From: an uncultured Bacillota bacterium
GTDB taxonomy: Bacteria; Bacillota; Clostridia; Peptostreptococcales; Anaerovoracaceae
Direction of reading: 5' to 3'
DNA: 64,000 nt
Assembly: GCA_949284065.1 (NCBI GenBank)
Contig: CASDUO010000012.1
Location: 1-64,000, forward strand
Shown: positions 57,801 to 64,000 of the stretch, in pieces
Layout: every line of letters begins with the position of its first letter
How positions within the stretch are numbered: the stretch's first letter is position 1
Translations under genes and position numbers: made by a program
Notes under the pieces: generated by a model
Database searches by the model: none
What the model was told of the DNA's origin: nothing
Seen by the model: the letters and a program-made list of their open reading frames with translations, nothing else

Positions 57801-59207
57801 ATCCTCAAGGATCTGGATACGTTGACTATCCGGAAGACGGGATATATCAATGATGTTCTGTTCCGGGTCACATTTTGCCAATCTCTCAAGCACGGCGGCA
57901 TACTGCTCCATAAAATTGACAATCACTTCCTTGTAGTAGAGCTTGGAGGAATATGAAAGAGTCAGGTCCATCATATCACCGCGATGTATGGCTTCAAGCT
58001 GCAGGTCTATGGCGAGAGCCTGTCTATCAAGTTCTAATTGTTCTACAGTAGCACCATGGATCACAGGTAAAGGATCCTCATGAAGATAGTTAAAAATCAG
58101 ATCGAATACCGGTGAACGGGACGGGCTTCTGTCAGGAGCCAACACGGGAACAAGTCTTTCAAAAGGGTATGTTTCATTGGCTTTTACGTTTTTTATAGTG
58201 GCAGCAGTCTGTGTTATATAGTCTGAGACAGTCATGCTGCCCCGGGGTGTCAGGCGCACGGGCAGGGTGTTTACGAACATGCCTATCATGTCGGTCTGTT
58301 CTTTCATGGTGCGACCGCTCATGGCAGTGCCCACCACTATATCCTCACTGCCGCAGTATTTGCCCAGGGTGATACCCAAAGCGGACATCATTATCCCGTA
58401 TCGGGTGACGCCGAATTTTGTGGCAGCGGATTTTATAGTATCAGCGTTAACGTGAGCCGATACATGCTCGTCGGCAAATGGTAAAACATCAGGTCTTATG
58501 GGGACGGTGGGCATGTCTGTTTCAGGCACACCGTCGGAGAACATTTCGCGGAAGAGTGCTTCCCCTTCGTTGAAATCTGTGTTATCCTGCTGCCAAACTG
58601 CATGATCCAGGTAGTCTAGCTCTACAGGCTCCGGATCATTTCCGGCATACAGTTCAAAGAGGTCGCTCTGGAAAACTTTCATGCTCAGACCGTCTATTAT
58701 AATGTGATGCACGCAAAGGTGAACGGTATGTTCACGGTTACTGTGCTTATATATATGGAAACGTAAAAGAGGGGCTTTCGAAAGATCGAACGGTTTGTTG
58801 GAGTCACTGGTCATCTGTTTCACATCATCCGGTTCGCACTCGGTGAGGCTTACCGGGATGCATATCCGGTCTGCGATGCGGTGAGTGTATTCCCCTTTTT
58901 CCGAGGGATAATATGAACGCAGGATGGCATGGCGCTTTGCCAGATCATTGACAGCTTTTTTGAATTTATCAATATGGAACTCGCCCTCTATGCGCAGAGC
59001 ATAGTGATTGATATTGTATGCCACCGAGTCCGGAGCCATGGCCTGTTCGGTTACCATCTGGCGTTCCGAGAATGTGAGAGGCCATTTTTCTCGGCGGCCG
59101 GCTTTGAGGATGGGGATATGGGCCCGATGCTCCGAGGATGCGCCCCCTTCTTTATCCGGAGAATACTTCAGTGCATTTTCAAATCTAGTGATAAAATTCA
59201 AAATCAT
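51834..59207 (-). CDS. Seven-domain nonribosomal peptide synthetase, C-A-T-C-A-T-R
   Basis: A 2457-residue synthetase. Order: C1 (HHIIIDG, 167-173), A1 (YTSGTTGNPKG near 628-638; YKSGD; NGKVNRKEL), T1 (Ser near 1007 in GLNSLSS), C2 (HHIIFDG, 1183-1189), A2 (YTSGSTGRPKG near 1629-1639), T2 (LGGTS, Ser 2014) and a terminal thioester reductase (GATGFLG 2096-2102; Tyr2252-x3-Lys2256). It should join two amino acids and release the chain as an aldehyde or alcohol. The leading C domain suggests N-acylation of residue one. There is no epimerase or thioesterase. Hand-aligned specificity residues (235,236,239,278,299,301,322,330,331): A1 D-A-M-F-S-G-L-I-I, A2 D-M-K-N-I-A-T-V-S. AAAGGGGA precedes the ATG. 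Confidence 0.95.
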   Translation of the reverse strand: MILNFITRFENALKYSPDKEGGASSEHRAHIPILKAGRREKWPLTFSERQMVTEQAMAPDSVAYNINHYALRIEGEFHIDKFKKAVNDLAKRHAILRSYYPSEKGEYTHRIADRICIPVSLTECEPDDVKQMTSDSNKPFDLSKAPLLRFHIYKHSNREHTVHLCVHHIIIDGLSMKVFQSDLFELYAGNDPEPVELDYLDHAVWQQDNTDFNEGEALFREMFSDGVPETDMPTVPIRPDVLPFADEHVSAHVNADTIKSAATKFGVTRYGIMMSALGITLGKYCGSEDIVVGTAMSGRTMKEQTDMIGMFVNTLPVRLTPRGSMTVSDYITQTAATIKNVKANETYPFERLVPVLAPDRSPSRSPVFDLIFNYLHEDPLPVIHGATVEQLELDRQALAIDLQLEAIHRGDMMDLTLSYSSKLYYKEVIVNFMEQYAAVLERLAKCDPEQNIIDISRLPDSQRIQILEDFSGKKDDAYKDETVVGLFRRQAKATPDNRAAVFLNREISYRQLDDITDRLAAHLASLGVGKGSVVGIMVERGMMMPIGALAVLKSGAAYLPMDPAYPSERLQFMVDDARADIIISDPEFYNKLPNFKGKFIDSGITESLPAPSAVPPEPSPRDLLILLYTSGTTGNPKGVMILHKNLANFLQYYCREYRISATDNIPAYASFGFDACMMDMYPTLISGACLHIIPEKMRLDLTGLARYFDDNNISIAFMTTQLGRQFAETMEGRTLRALSIGGESLTPLEPPAFDFYNLYGPTECTIISNRFKVDKLYSRVPIGKPLDNTSIYIIDQHGDLAPVGVAGEMCISGRQVSKGYLNRPDLTEEKFADNPFSDDPDYATMYKSGDVARFLPSGDIDFIGRRDFQVKIRGFRVELTEIEGRIREYEGINDATVIAQEDAAGGKRIVAYVVSDSNVDIKALNSFIGEELPAYMIPAATMQIERMPLNQNGKVNRKELPKISIQAEEIVPAATELQKDILHIVSSIIGMDDFGITTDLMYAGLNSLSSIKAAAAITEKTGKQLSTMDLMREKTVEKIAALLEKKCDYVEKTFEKRDMYPLTQNQLGLYFACVKDPVTLAYNIPFALSLDPGTDVQKLRRSILDVIDAHPYIKTHFTMKENEPMQLRRDHAIIEIPYNECTQMEYEKLLCDFVRPFNFFEGELFRIELYRTENELHMLCDFHHIIFDGGSMDIFLRDLSAAYNGARLKSEDFTSFDLALAEEDPGKTDAAKKAEDFFRSRLGDGEGATSIPEDGEANGAGHPETVRTFIVKSSLDDAVKGLGITPSNLFLAATAFVTGRFASVREARIAYITNGRDGAQLQNNIGMLVKTLPMVLKTDPDMTAEKFLKYVHQETVDVLEHQAYSYLRASSDWGYDAQLLYAYQGGVVSEHTLGDRPMTFSVLGLNKAKFPISVNIQEAPDRYTVEVEYDDAVFGKTYMKTFSECIANAASILVSSQDKTLSLLSLITGKEESYAASFDTRTEPLPFNSLQEVFEDLVSAAPDAPALTASDGTLSYGELNRRANALAHSLLDLGIERGDRIAFMLPRDSRIIISMLGIIKAGCAYIPVDPDYPEDRIKHILSDSDAGYILTDGMGKTENSLDINELLKNKNTGNPLLPVTESDLCYMIYTSGSTGRPKGVMLTHGNIINYVLDKPENLHVQVLKENRCTMVSVTTVSFDMFLKEAFSTLMNGLRLVLADDEQSKNPDKLASLFRCTGADAFNATPSRMLQYMELDDMKEALSKCKVIMAGGEGYPTQLYERLRDITDALLINTYGPTETTVSCNGKLLSDKTITVGPPLYGVTELVMDIEGHPLPAGVTGELWIGGNGVAKGYFGNSELTAQRFCDFGGILYYRSGDLARITKDGEVIILGRNDGQIKLRGLRIELGEVENVLSSQTGIKSCVVLVKKLHGQEHLCAYFTADHTISIEDLRESLARSLTKYMVPTAYLQLESMPMTPNGKIDRKSLPDAKLMQRENYEAPKNEAEQAYCEIFQNILHMERIGVTENFFDLGGTSLLVTQVTIDAAARGFTLSYSDVFANPTPRELAGLELKPTDVRKDDDICSYDYDSLESVLKNNTLDALRAGKQRELGNVCITGATGFLGIHVLCQFLRNEKGTAYCVVRGGRTSATDRLKSMLVYYFSDGFDRLFGSRIVVIDGDITRLDLFDKLEGLPIDTYINCAANVKHFSAGTDIEDINVGGVENSVAFCKKKGCRFIQISTVSIAGMSVDGTPDENLKLDENMLYFGQDLSNKYTHSKFLAERITLEAIRDGMDGKIMRVGNLMARQEDGEFQANFKTNNFLGRIKAYHLIGRIPYGDMGMDAEFAPIDCTASAILLLARTPEKCCIFHPYNDHSVFMGDIIDALGHVGIDILPCETEDYKAAYTEAMLDRKKARHMNSLIAYKEHGRRVVPVGSVNCYTSQALLRYGFQWPITTQQYLSSFFETVKGLGFFDRDMDIG

Positions 59208-59248
59208 AATCGTCCCCTTTACTAATTAAAAAAAACCGATGTGCATCC

Positions 59249-59266
59249 ATTATACGATAAAATCGT
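59249..59266 (-). promoter_or_regulatory. NRPS -10 element with an abutting palindrome
   Basis: TATAAT on the minus strand (59254-59249) lies 42 bases before the NRPS ATG, but no acceptable -35 is found 17 bp upstream. The palindrome ACGAT-AAA-ATCGT (59254-59266) abuts the -10 on its upstream side, a likely operator position. Confidence 0.45.
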
Positions 59267-59281
59267 AGGCGTGGGTACTTA

Positions 59282-59304
59282 TTTTATAGTAAAAATGTAT
59301 ATAA
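59282..59304 (+). repeat. 23-bp direct repeat, copy 1
   Basis: TTTTATAGTAAAAATGTATA plus TAA. It matches 60520-60542 at 22 of 23 positions in the same orientation; the two copies bracket the IS1249-type relic. Confidence 0.85.
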
Positions 59305-59351
59305 CCTGCAATTTTAGGGTTATAGGAGAAAAAGAGTTGGTGGCCCTAATT

Positions 59352-60149
59352 TCAATAACCAGGGCATTCACTGGATTTATGAAATTCGCTCCATACGATC
59401 GCATCTCCCCAATCAGGGATATCACCGGATAGTTTTTCTTGTTTGGCCATCTTCCTGTATATATCAGCGATGCTCTCGTCCGTTGGCATCAGCTTCGATG
59501 ATTCAGTAGCATCAGGCGGTTCCGGTGAGTGCATATAGCACCACCAGAAAACCGCTTTTATTCTTCTTTCGATAGATAAACCTCTATGCGTTTTAAGCAT
59601 CTCTCTAAGCCTTGAATTGATACCTCCCTCGATTTGCTTATTGGTTGAAGGTGTTTTATCGATCTCATGTCTTAAAGTCTCATCAAGATAAGTGAACATC
59701 GTCCCTTCTTTAAGCAATATCATGATCGAACGTTGTGCTTTGAGAAGCTTTTCATGCGTAGGTCTGCTGTTTCCATATTCGCCATATTATTAGCTGACTG
59801 AGAAACTCATTGTACTTCTGCATCCATTCAATGAACCTCATCGCCCATACTTCTTTTTCTTCTCGACATACACCACACCATCTTGTTGTTCAACTCTCGG
59901 TGACATAGGCCATATGTTCCAAAACTGAGTTGTTTTTCTTCTGAACGCTCGTCCCTCACCCGGTATTCCCTTTTGAGTTTGTTTACTGAACAGCCACTTT
60001 AAGAATATTTTTAACTGCTTTTATGAATTATCGATTTTAGGAGTATGGATATCGGAACAATTCCTGCAATACCATCTTTGAGATCCCGATTTATTCTTTA
60101 CATATTTAATACAGATACTACTGCAGACAGGACAAATAACATGTTTCAT
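59352..60149 (-). pseudogene. Decayed IS1249-type transposase (IS256 superfamily)
   Basis: A transposase remnant on the minus strand. The N-terminal zinc ribbon is readable from ATG 60149 (CPVCSSICIKY...WYCRNC), and a middle piece in another frame reads FLKWLFSKQTQKG and FRRKTTQFWNIWPMSP. The C-terminal part, 59352-59723, keeps NKQIEGGINSRLREMLKTHR, IERRIKAVFWWCYMHS and an end like WSEFH. The whole spans only about 800 bases against about 1.2 kb for an intact gene, so there is a large internal deletion plus frameshifts. No clear terminal inverted repeats were found. Confidence 0.75.
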
Positions 60150-60519
60150 ATATCTTCCTTCGAAATACATCGTTTTTATCGCTTTTTTCTGTCCCGGAGG
60201 TCTCACATCTATTGTAAAGCTACAAATTTTTATCATCGTAAATATACTTATCCATTGAAAAATCCTTCGTATAATATATTCGCACATACATCACAGTTCT
60301 CCGATTGCCACACTTTGTTATATCTTGTTATGAGATTTTCTTGCCCTTGCATTTGCCCTGATGAGCAAGGAGGGAAAGAGTCAACTTGTGTGTAACCGTA
60401 TAAAGAGATAAGGCGAACGCATTGCGATAAATCCTTTATTTTCAAGGCTTTTGGAGGATTTTATTAAAACACTGTAACCTTTGTTGAGAAGTCATAATTT
60501 TCTGATATTCAAATTACAC

Positions 60520-60542
60520 TTTTATGGTAAAAATGTATATAA
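60520..60542 (+). repeat. 23-bp direct repeat, copy 2
   Basis: TTTTATGGTAAAAATGTATA plus TAA, one mismatch from 59282-59304. The stretch 60150-60740 around it holds no gene I can support. Confidence 0.85.
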
Positions 60543-60608
60543 TTCCGCATTACCCGAAGAGCGGAAAAACGGCATGGCATACTGTACAATGTTGCGATAA
60601 AAGATAGG

Positions 60609-60637
60609 TTACACAGATTGCTGCGGTGTGATAAAAT
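60609..60637 (+). promoter_or_regulatory. Possible promoter of the STAS-PP2C operon
   Basis: TTACAC (60609-60614), 17 bp, TAAAAT (60632-60637) with TGA before it (extended -10). It lies about 100 bases before the STAS gene. The 11-mer GATAAAATCGT at 60630-60640 also occurs at the NRPS promoter (59256-59266). Confidence 0.45.
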
Positions 60638-60740
60638 CGTGGATAGTAAGGATGATATATTGAATATGTAGAAAACAGTGCGTGTGCGACATGCCTGAAT
60701 AGCAGAGACTGATACGTCAGGTATATTAAAAGGAGGCATT

Positions 60741-61037
60741 ATGGAAATACATAAGGAGCAATCAGGGAATGAACTTGTAATAAAAGTTGAGGGCAGGCTT
60801 GACACTTTGAGTGCACCGGGATTGGAGGCGGAACTCAAGAGAAGTCTGGGAGAGACGGAAAATCTGATTTTTGATTTCGGTTCACTGGAATACATATCAT
60901 CCGCAGGATTGCGTGTGATGCTGGCAGCCCAGAAAGCAATGAATAAACAGGGAAAGATGATTGTAAAGAATGTAAACGAGTCTGTACATGAAATCTTTGA
61001 AATAACAGGATTCGTGGACATATTGACGATAGAATGA
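60741..61037 (+). CDS. STAS-domain anti-sigma factor antagonist
   Basis: A 98-residue single STAS domain of the SpoIIAA/RsbV type. The phosphorylation site is YISSAGLRV with S54 aligned to the regulated Ser. In partner switching the unphosphorylated form binds the RsbW-like kinase, and a PP2C phosphatase reverses the phosphorylation. The phosphatase gene follows after one base. AAAAGGAGGC is the ribosome site. No sigma factor gene is in the window. Confidence 0.9.
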   Translation: MEIHKEQSGNELVIKVEGRLDTLSAPGLEAELKRSLGETENLIFDFGSLEYISSAGLRVMLAAQKAMNKQGKMIVKNVNESVHEIFEITGFVDILTIE

Positions 61038-61038
61038 A

Positions 61039-63252
61039 ATGATTACGAAATTTATGGATGAATCCGAAAACAAAGCATTTATCACGGGGAGGAGCATCGC
61101 AGTTTTTTTGATCACAGGTCTTTTGTTTTTTGCAGTGACTATGCCCTTCCGACACTTTTTTCATGTGGTGTCCATGACTGAGCTGCGACCTGCCAGCGCC
61201 TTCAATCCGGTACTGGGCCTTATTTTCAATTGGCCGGCGGTTCTGGGCTGTGCTTTTGGAAATCTAGTCGCCGATATCATGTCCGGATATGATACGGTCT
61301 CATGCATATTAGGTTTCTTGGTGCAGGTGGTGTACGGAAGCGTTCCATTTTTGATTTGGAGACGTTTTGGTGGGGATGTGAGGCTCAATACGGCGGCAAA
61401 TGTATGGAGATACATGTGGATAGTATCTGTGGACTCGGCAGTCACTGCCTTGCTTGTAAGTGCTGTTATGCATACAGCGGGAAACGATGCAGATTATCTC
61501 ATGACCGCTTCCATGATATTCCTGAACAATTTTGTATTCTCCATGACCATAGGTATATTCATAGTTCTGGCGTTCATCAGAAAGACTCTGTCAAGAAAGG
61601 GCGAGACCTTTTCTTTGAATGAACGGCTGATATTAATTTTTCTGATCATGGCGGTTTTTTCCGCGGTAATGATGGCATGGACTGCTTTTGGGGACTATTC
61701 GGGAGACGACACGGAGCGTTTGTACTTCGTGGATAGGGTGTATGCACATATAGCCATAGATATCCTGCTGTTCTGCCTGATCAGCCTCTTTTTCGTCCGG
61801 TATGCGGAGCGGAATATAACTATACCCATGGAAAAGCTGGCAGAGGCAGCGGAAGACTATATAAGCGCAGGCAGAAGCGGAGAGCCTGACTATAAAATGG
61901 TAATTGAACGGTGCGGCAGGTACATAGGCTCATACGGAGAGGCGGGAAAACTGGCAGAGGTGTTTTGCGATATGTCCGTCAACCTTGAAAAATACATAGA
62001 CAACCTTACCAAGGCCACTGCGGAAAAAGAGCGCATAGACACTGAACTGAACCTTGCAAGGGAGATACAGGTGGATATGTTGCCCCATAATTTTCCCGAG
62101 TTTTCAATGAGATCCGCTTTTGAAATATATGCCTCCATGGATACAGCAAAGGAAGTGGGAGGAGATTTTTATGATTTTTATATCATAGACGATAGTCATA
62201 TAGGGATCACCATCGCAGATGTGGCAGACAAAGGAGTCCCCGCTGCGTTGTTTATGATTATGTCCAAAACTTACTTGAAAAGCCGGGCGTTGACGGGAGA
62301 AACTCCGGGTGAGATCCTCACTAATGTGAATAACCAGCTTTGTGAAGGGAACGACAAACAGATGTTCGTTACAGTCTGGATGGCTGTTTTGGATCTTGCC
62401 ACCGGCAAGCTCACAGCCGGAAATGCAGGACATGAGTATCCTATAATCTCAAAAAACAACAAAGGATTCCGGCTGTATAAAGACAGGCACGATTTTGTAT
62501 TGGGAGGCATGGAAGACACGGAATACAAAGAGTATGAGATGATTTTGTCTCCGGGAGACGTCGTCTTTGTTTACACCGACGGCGTGACGGAAGCCACAGA
62601 TGGCAAAGGTGAAATGTATGGAACGGAGCGTCTACTTCAGGCTCTTAACGGAAGCTGCGCCGAAGCGCCGGAAAAAATTATCACGGATGTCCGAGATGAT
62701 ATAAGCCGATTTGTAGGAGAGGCTGTACGGTATGATGACATGACAATGCTTGCTATGATCTATAAGGGGCCGGGCGCAGAAAGTACAATCGGACATAGAG
62801 AGGCAGAACCTCCGCCAAAAGCCATAGAGGCCGGAACATTGATCCTTGAGGCCACTATGGAAAACTGGGACGCTGTGATGAGATTTTTGGAATGCGAGCT
62901 CCAAAAGGCAGGTTGTTCCGCAAGGGGGAAAACGTCCATAGAGATCGCGGCAGAAGAGATATATACGAATATAGTGAAGTACGCCTATCCCGATGATGCC
63001 GGCACAGTGACCATATCCCTGTCTTTACATGAGGGAACAGGCGACGGTCCGGGATACGTCCGCATAGTGTTTACAGATGAGGGCATACCTTATGATCCTC
63101 TTTCCAGAGAAGCACCGGATATCACTTTGCCGGCCGAGGAAAGAACGAGCGGAGGACTGGGCATACATATGATACGGAACATGGTGGATCGTGTGCATTA
63201 TGAGTATATCGACGGGCACAATGTCCTGACGATGGAAAATAAAACCCTATAG
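61039..63252 (+). CDS. Membrane PP2C (SpoIIE/RsbU-type) phosphatase with C-terminal RsbW-like ATPase domain
   Basis: A 737-residue protein. Residues about 15-255 hold seven to eight membrane helices, followed by a linker/coiled coil (265-345). A SpoIIE-type PP2C domain follows (about 345-576) with metal Asp in GGDFYDF (D376), ADVADKG (D394), YTDGVTEA (D514) and YDDMTM. A GHKL ATPase domain ends it (about 600-735: IAAEEIYTNIVKYAY, FTDEGIPYDP, GGLGIHMI). It could both phosphorylate and dephosphorylate its STAS partner at 60741. The membrane part suggests sensing of a membrane or external signal. It forms a two-gene operon with the STAS gene. Confidence 0.92.
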   Translation: MITKFMDESENKAFITGRSIAVFLITGLLFFAVTMPFRHFFHVVSMTELRPASAFNPVLGLIFNWPAVLGCAFGNLVADIMSGYDTVSCILGFLVQVVYGSVPFLIWRRFGGDVRLNTAANVWRYMWIVSVDSAVTALLVSAVMHTAGNDADYLMTASMIFLNNFVFSMTIGIFIVLAFIRKTLSRKGETFSLNERLILIFLIMAVFSAVMMAWTAFGDYSGDDTERLYFVDRVYAHIAIDILLFCLISLFFVRYAERNITIPMEKLAEAAEDYISAGRSGEPDYKMVIERCGRYIGSYGEAGKLAEVFCDMSVNLEKYIDNLTKATAEKERIDTELNLAREIQVDMLPHNFPEFSMRSAFEIYASMDTAKEVGGDFYDFYIIDDSHIGITIADVADKGVPAALFMIMSKTYLKSRALTGETPGEILTNVNNQLCEGNDKQMFVTVWMAVLDLATGKLTAGNAGHEYPIISKNNKGFRLYKDRHDFVLGGMEDTEYKEYEMILSPGDVVFVYTDGVTEATDGKGEMYGTERLLQALNGSCAEAPEKIITDVRDDISRFVGEAVRYDDMTMLAMIYKGPGAESTIGHREAEPPPKAIEAGTLILEATMENWDAVMRFLECELQKAGCSARGKTSIEIAAEEIYTNIVKYAYPDDAGTVTISLSLHEGTGDGPGYVRIVFTDEGIPYDPLSREAPDITLPAEERTSGGLGIHMIRNMVDRVHYEYIDGHNVLTMENKTL

Positions 63253-63375
63253 TCGGATATAAAAACAGACTATATTCGCAAACACGAATAGAATTGTGAA
63301 GAGCCCCTAAAAGTTCACGTTGTTTTATGGATTTTTTTCTGGAAATTGTTAGAATCAGGACGATATATGTCTTGA

Positions 63376-63749
63376 GCGGAGAACGGTGATGATGAAAAGG
63401 AAAAGGACACTGCCGCAAAGGGTGCCGGGGATATGGGAGGATTTCCCTTCGATATCACAGCTATCATGCCTTAGAAAAACACCAGGTATACGGTAAAAGT
63501 AAGAGGTATGAAGAATACAGACGGGGAAAGGTATTACGGGAATTGTTTGATTACCAGTACTTTGTTAAAAACAAGCTTCTTGATGATGTGATAAAGGAAA
63601 TCGGAGAGCCCGGAGAATGTGTTCTTTCCGACGATGATATTGCCATGGTGAATGCGGCCGTTGAACCCGAAACACATCGTTTTAAAAATGTAAAAAAGAT
63701 ACACAGCAAAACGTTGACTGAGTTAAGCACCAAGATAACAAAGACGTGA
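63376..63749 (+). other. Possible gene remnant upstream of the oadA-type gene
   Basis: Two overlapping open stretches without a proper start. One (63376-63471) reads an acidic end, GAGDMGGFPFDITAIMP, then a stop. The other is open from 63396 to the stop at 63749 and reads YHALEKHQVYGKSKRYEEYR and LLDDVIKEIGEPGECVLSDD; its only start is a TTG at 63543 (68 residues) with a weak ribosome site. The composition looks protein-like, but I recognise no family. It is either a decayed gene or a small hypothetical protein. Confidence 0.35.
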
Positions 63750-63815
63750 TATAAAAAACAGTTTTACAGTCAGAAAAGTATACAGTATTACGTTTCAAAA
63801 TCCTTACTCAAAGCC

Positions 63816-63844
63816 TTGCAACTTGATGTCTCAATAAGTATAAT
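63816..63844 (+). promoter_or_regulatory. Promoter of the oadA/pycB-type gene
   Basis: TTGCAA at 63816-63821, 17 bp, TATAAT at 63839-63844, 83 bases before the ATG at 63927. Confidence 0.75.
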
Positions 63845-63926
63845 CTAATTCGTGTTGTTGAACAATTTTACAGAGACTGCATATATATAGCATAAGGATT
63901 CACGTTATTGCGAATGGAGGGAAAAA

Positions 63927-64000
63927 ATGGGAAAGGTCAAAATCACGGAAACTGTTTTGAGAGATGGACATCAGTCTTTGATCGCCACCAGGATGACCAC
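63927..64000 (+). CDS. Oxaloacetate decarboxylase alpha / pyruvate carboxylase subunit B, 5' part only
   Basis: The first 24 codons of a gene cut by the window end. MGKVKITETVLRDGHQSLIA is the hallmark start of the carboxyltransferase domain in OadA/PycB proteins, with the metal-site Asp in RDGHQS. Whether it works as a sodium-pumping decarboxylase, a methylmalonyl-CoA carboxyltransferase or a pyruvate carboxylase subunit depends on the missing part and neighbours. ATGGAGGG precedes the ATG. With malic enzyme it would link C4 acids and pyruvate. Confidence 0.88.
   Translation, partial: MGKVKITETVLRDGHQSLIATRMT

Noticed and set aside
63376-63471. Gamma subunit (OadG) of the downstream decarboxylase
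   Set aside because: No N-terminal membrane helix or start codon, and the end does not resemble OadG.
1-64000. CRISPR array, rRNA genes, prophage or intact insertion sequence
   Set aside because: No regularly spaced repeats of CRISPR type, no rRNA sequence, no phage gene cluster and no intact transposase gene were seen.

Overview
The window looks like a chromosomal segment of an anaerobic Gram-positive bacterium of the class Clostridia. Pointers are strong AGGAGG-type ribosome sites, heavy use of ATA/AGA/AGG codons, a tryptophan T-box leader, ribonuclease J, a single-chain SecDF, and 4-hydroxybutyrate fermentation genes. A lineage near Anaerovoracaceae (Clostridiales Family XIII) is my guess from gene content and is not proven.

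1-8.3 kb holds single-gene units: a PepSY membrane protein, an EamA exporter, T-box-controlled trpB2, a divergent membrane-anchored amidase and a large RND exporter. 8.35-25.2 kb is core housekeeping: tRNA-Leu(CAA), yajC, then secDF, rel, an MBL hydrolase, hisS, aspS, nadD, yqeK, rsfS, leuS, rnj, a ylbF-type gene, an M24 peptidase and efp. From secDF to efp all genes share one strand with short gaps or overlaps and no obvious internal terminator. 25.4-32.6 kb continues with mltG, the tRNA-uridine pair trmR-trhP, a CNNM/CorC protein, mtaB, a 57-residue exported mini-protein, a HIT protein and thiamine pyrophosphokinase. 32.7-37.8 kb holds an orphan LytTR protein, a DUF364 protein and a response regulator / ABC exporter / histidine kinase module with a repeated operator-like array in front of the exporter genes.

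37.9-45.7 kb is a fermentation block. It contains a CoA-acylating aldehyde dehydrogenase (probably succinate-semialdehyde dehydrogenase) split by an exact 17-bp tandem duplication, a NifU-type protein, 4-hydroxybutyryl-CoA dehydratase, a small cysteine-rich protein, 4-hydroxybutyrate CoA-transferase, 4-hydroxybutyrate dehydrogenase and malic enzyme. Together these would convert succinyl-CoA or succinate semialdehyde to crotonyl-CoA, and so feed butyrate formation. The 3' edge of the window starts a carboxylase/decarboxylase alpha subunit (oadA/pycB type).

45.7-63.3 kb is the accessory part: a DUF975 membrane protein, a MurE-like ligase with an unusual substrate motif, a ClC protein, and then a compact secondary-metabolite locus. 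That locus has an Sfp-type phosphopantetheinyl transferase, a seven-domain C-A-T-C-A-T-R nonribosomal peptide synthetase with a reductase exit, and directly downstream a MATE exporter fused to an RsbW-like ATPase domain. Beyond a decayed IS1249-type insertion sequence and on the other strand lie a STAS anti-anti-sigma protein and a membrane PP2C phosphatase that also carries an RsbW-like ATPase domain. The most interesting reading is a reductase-released peptide (aldehyde or alcohol) pathway whose exporter and possibly regulation are tied to a partner-switching module with no sigma factor encoded nearby.
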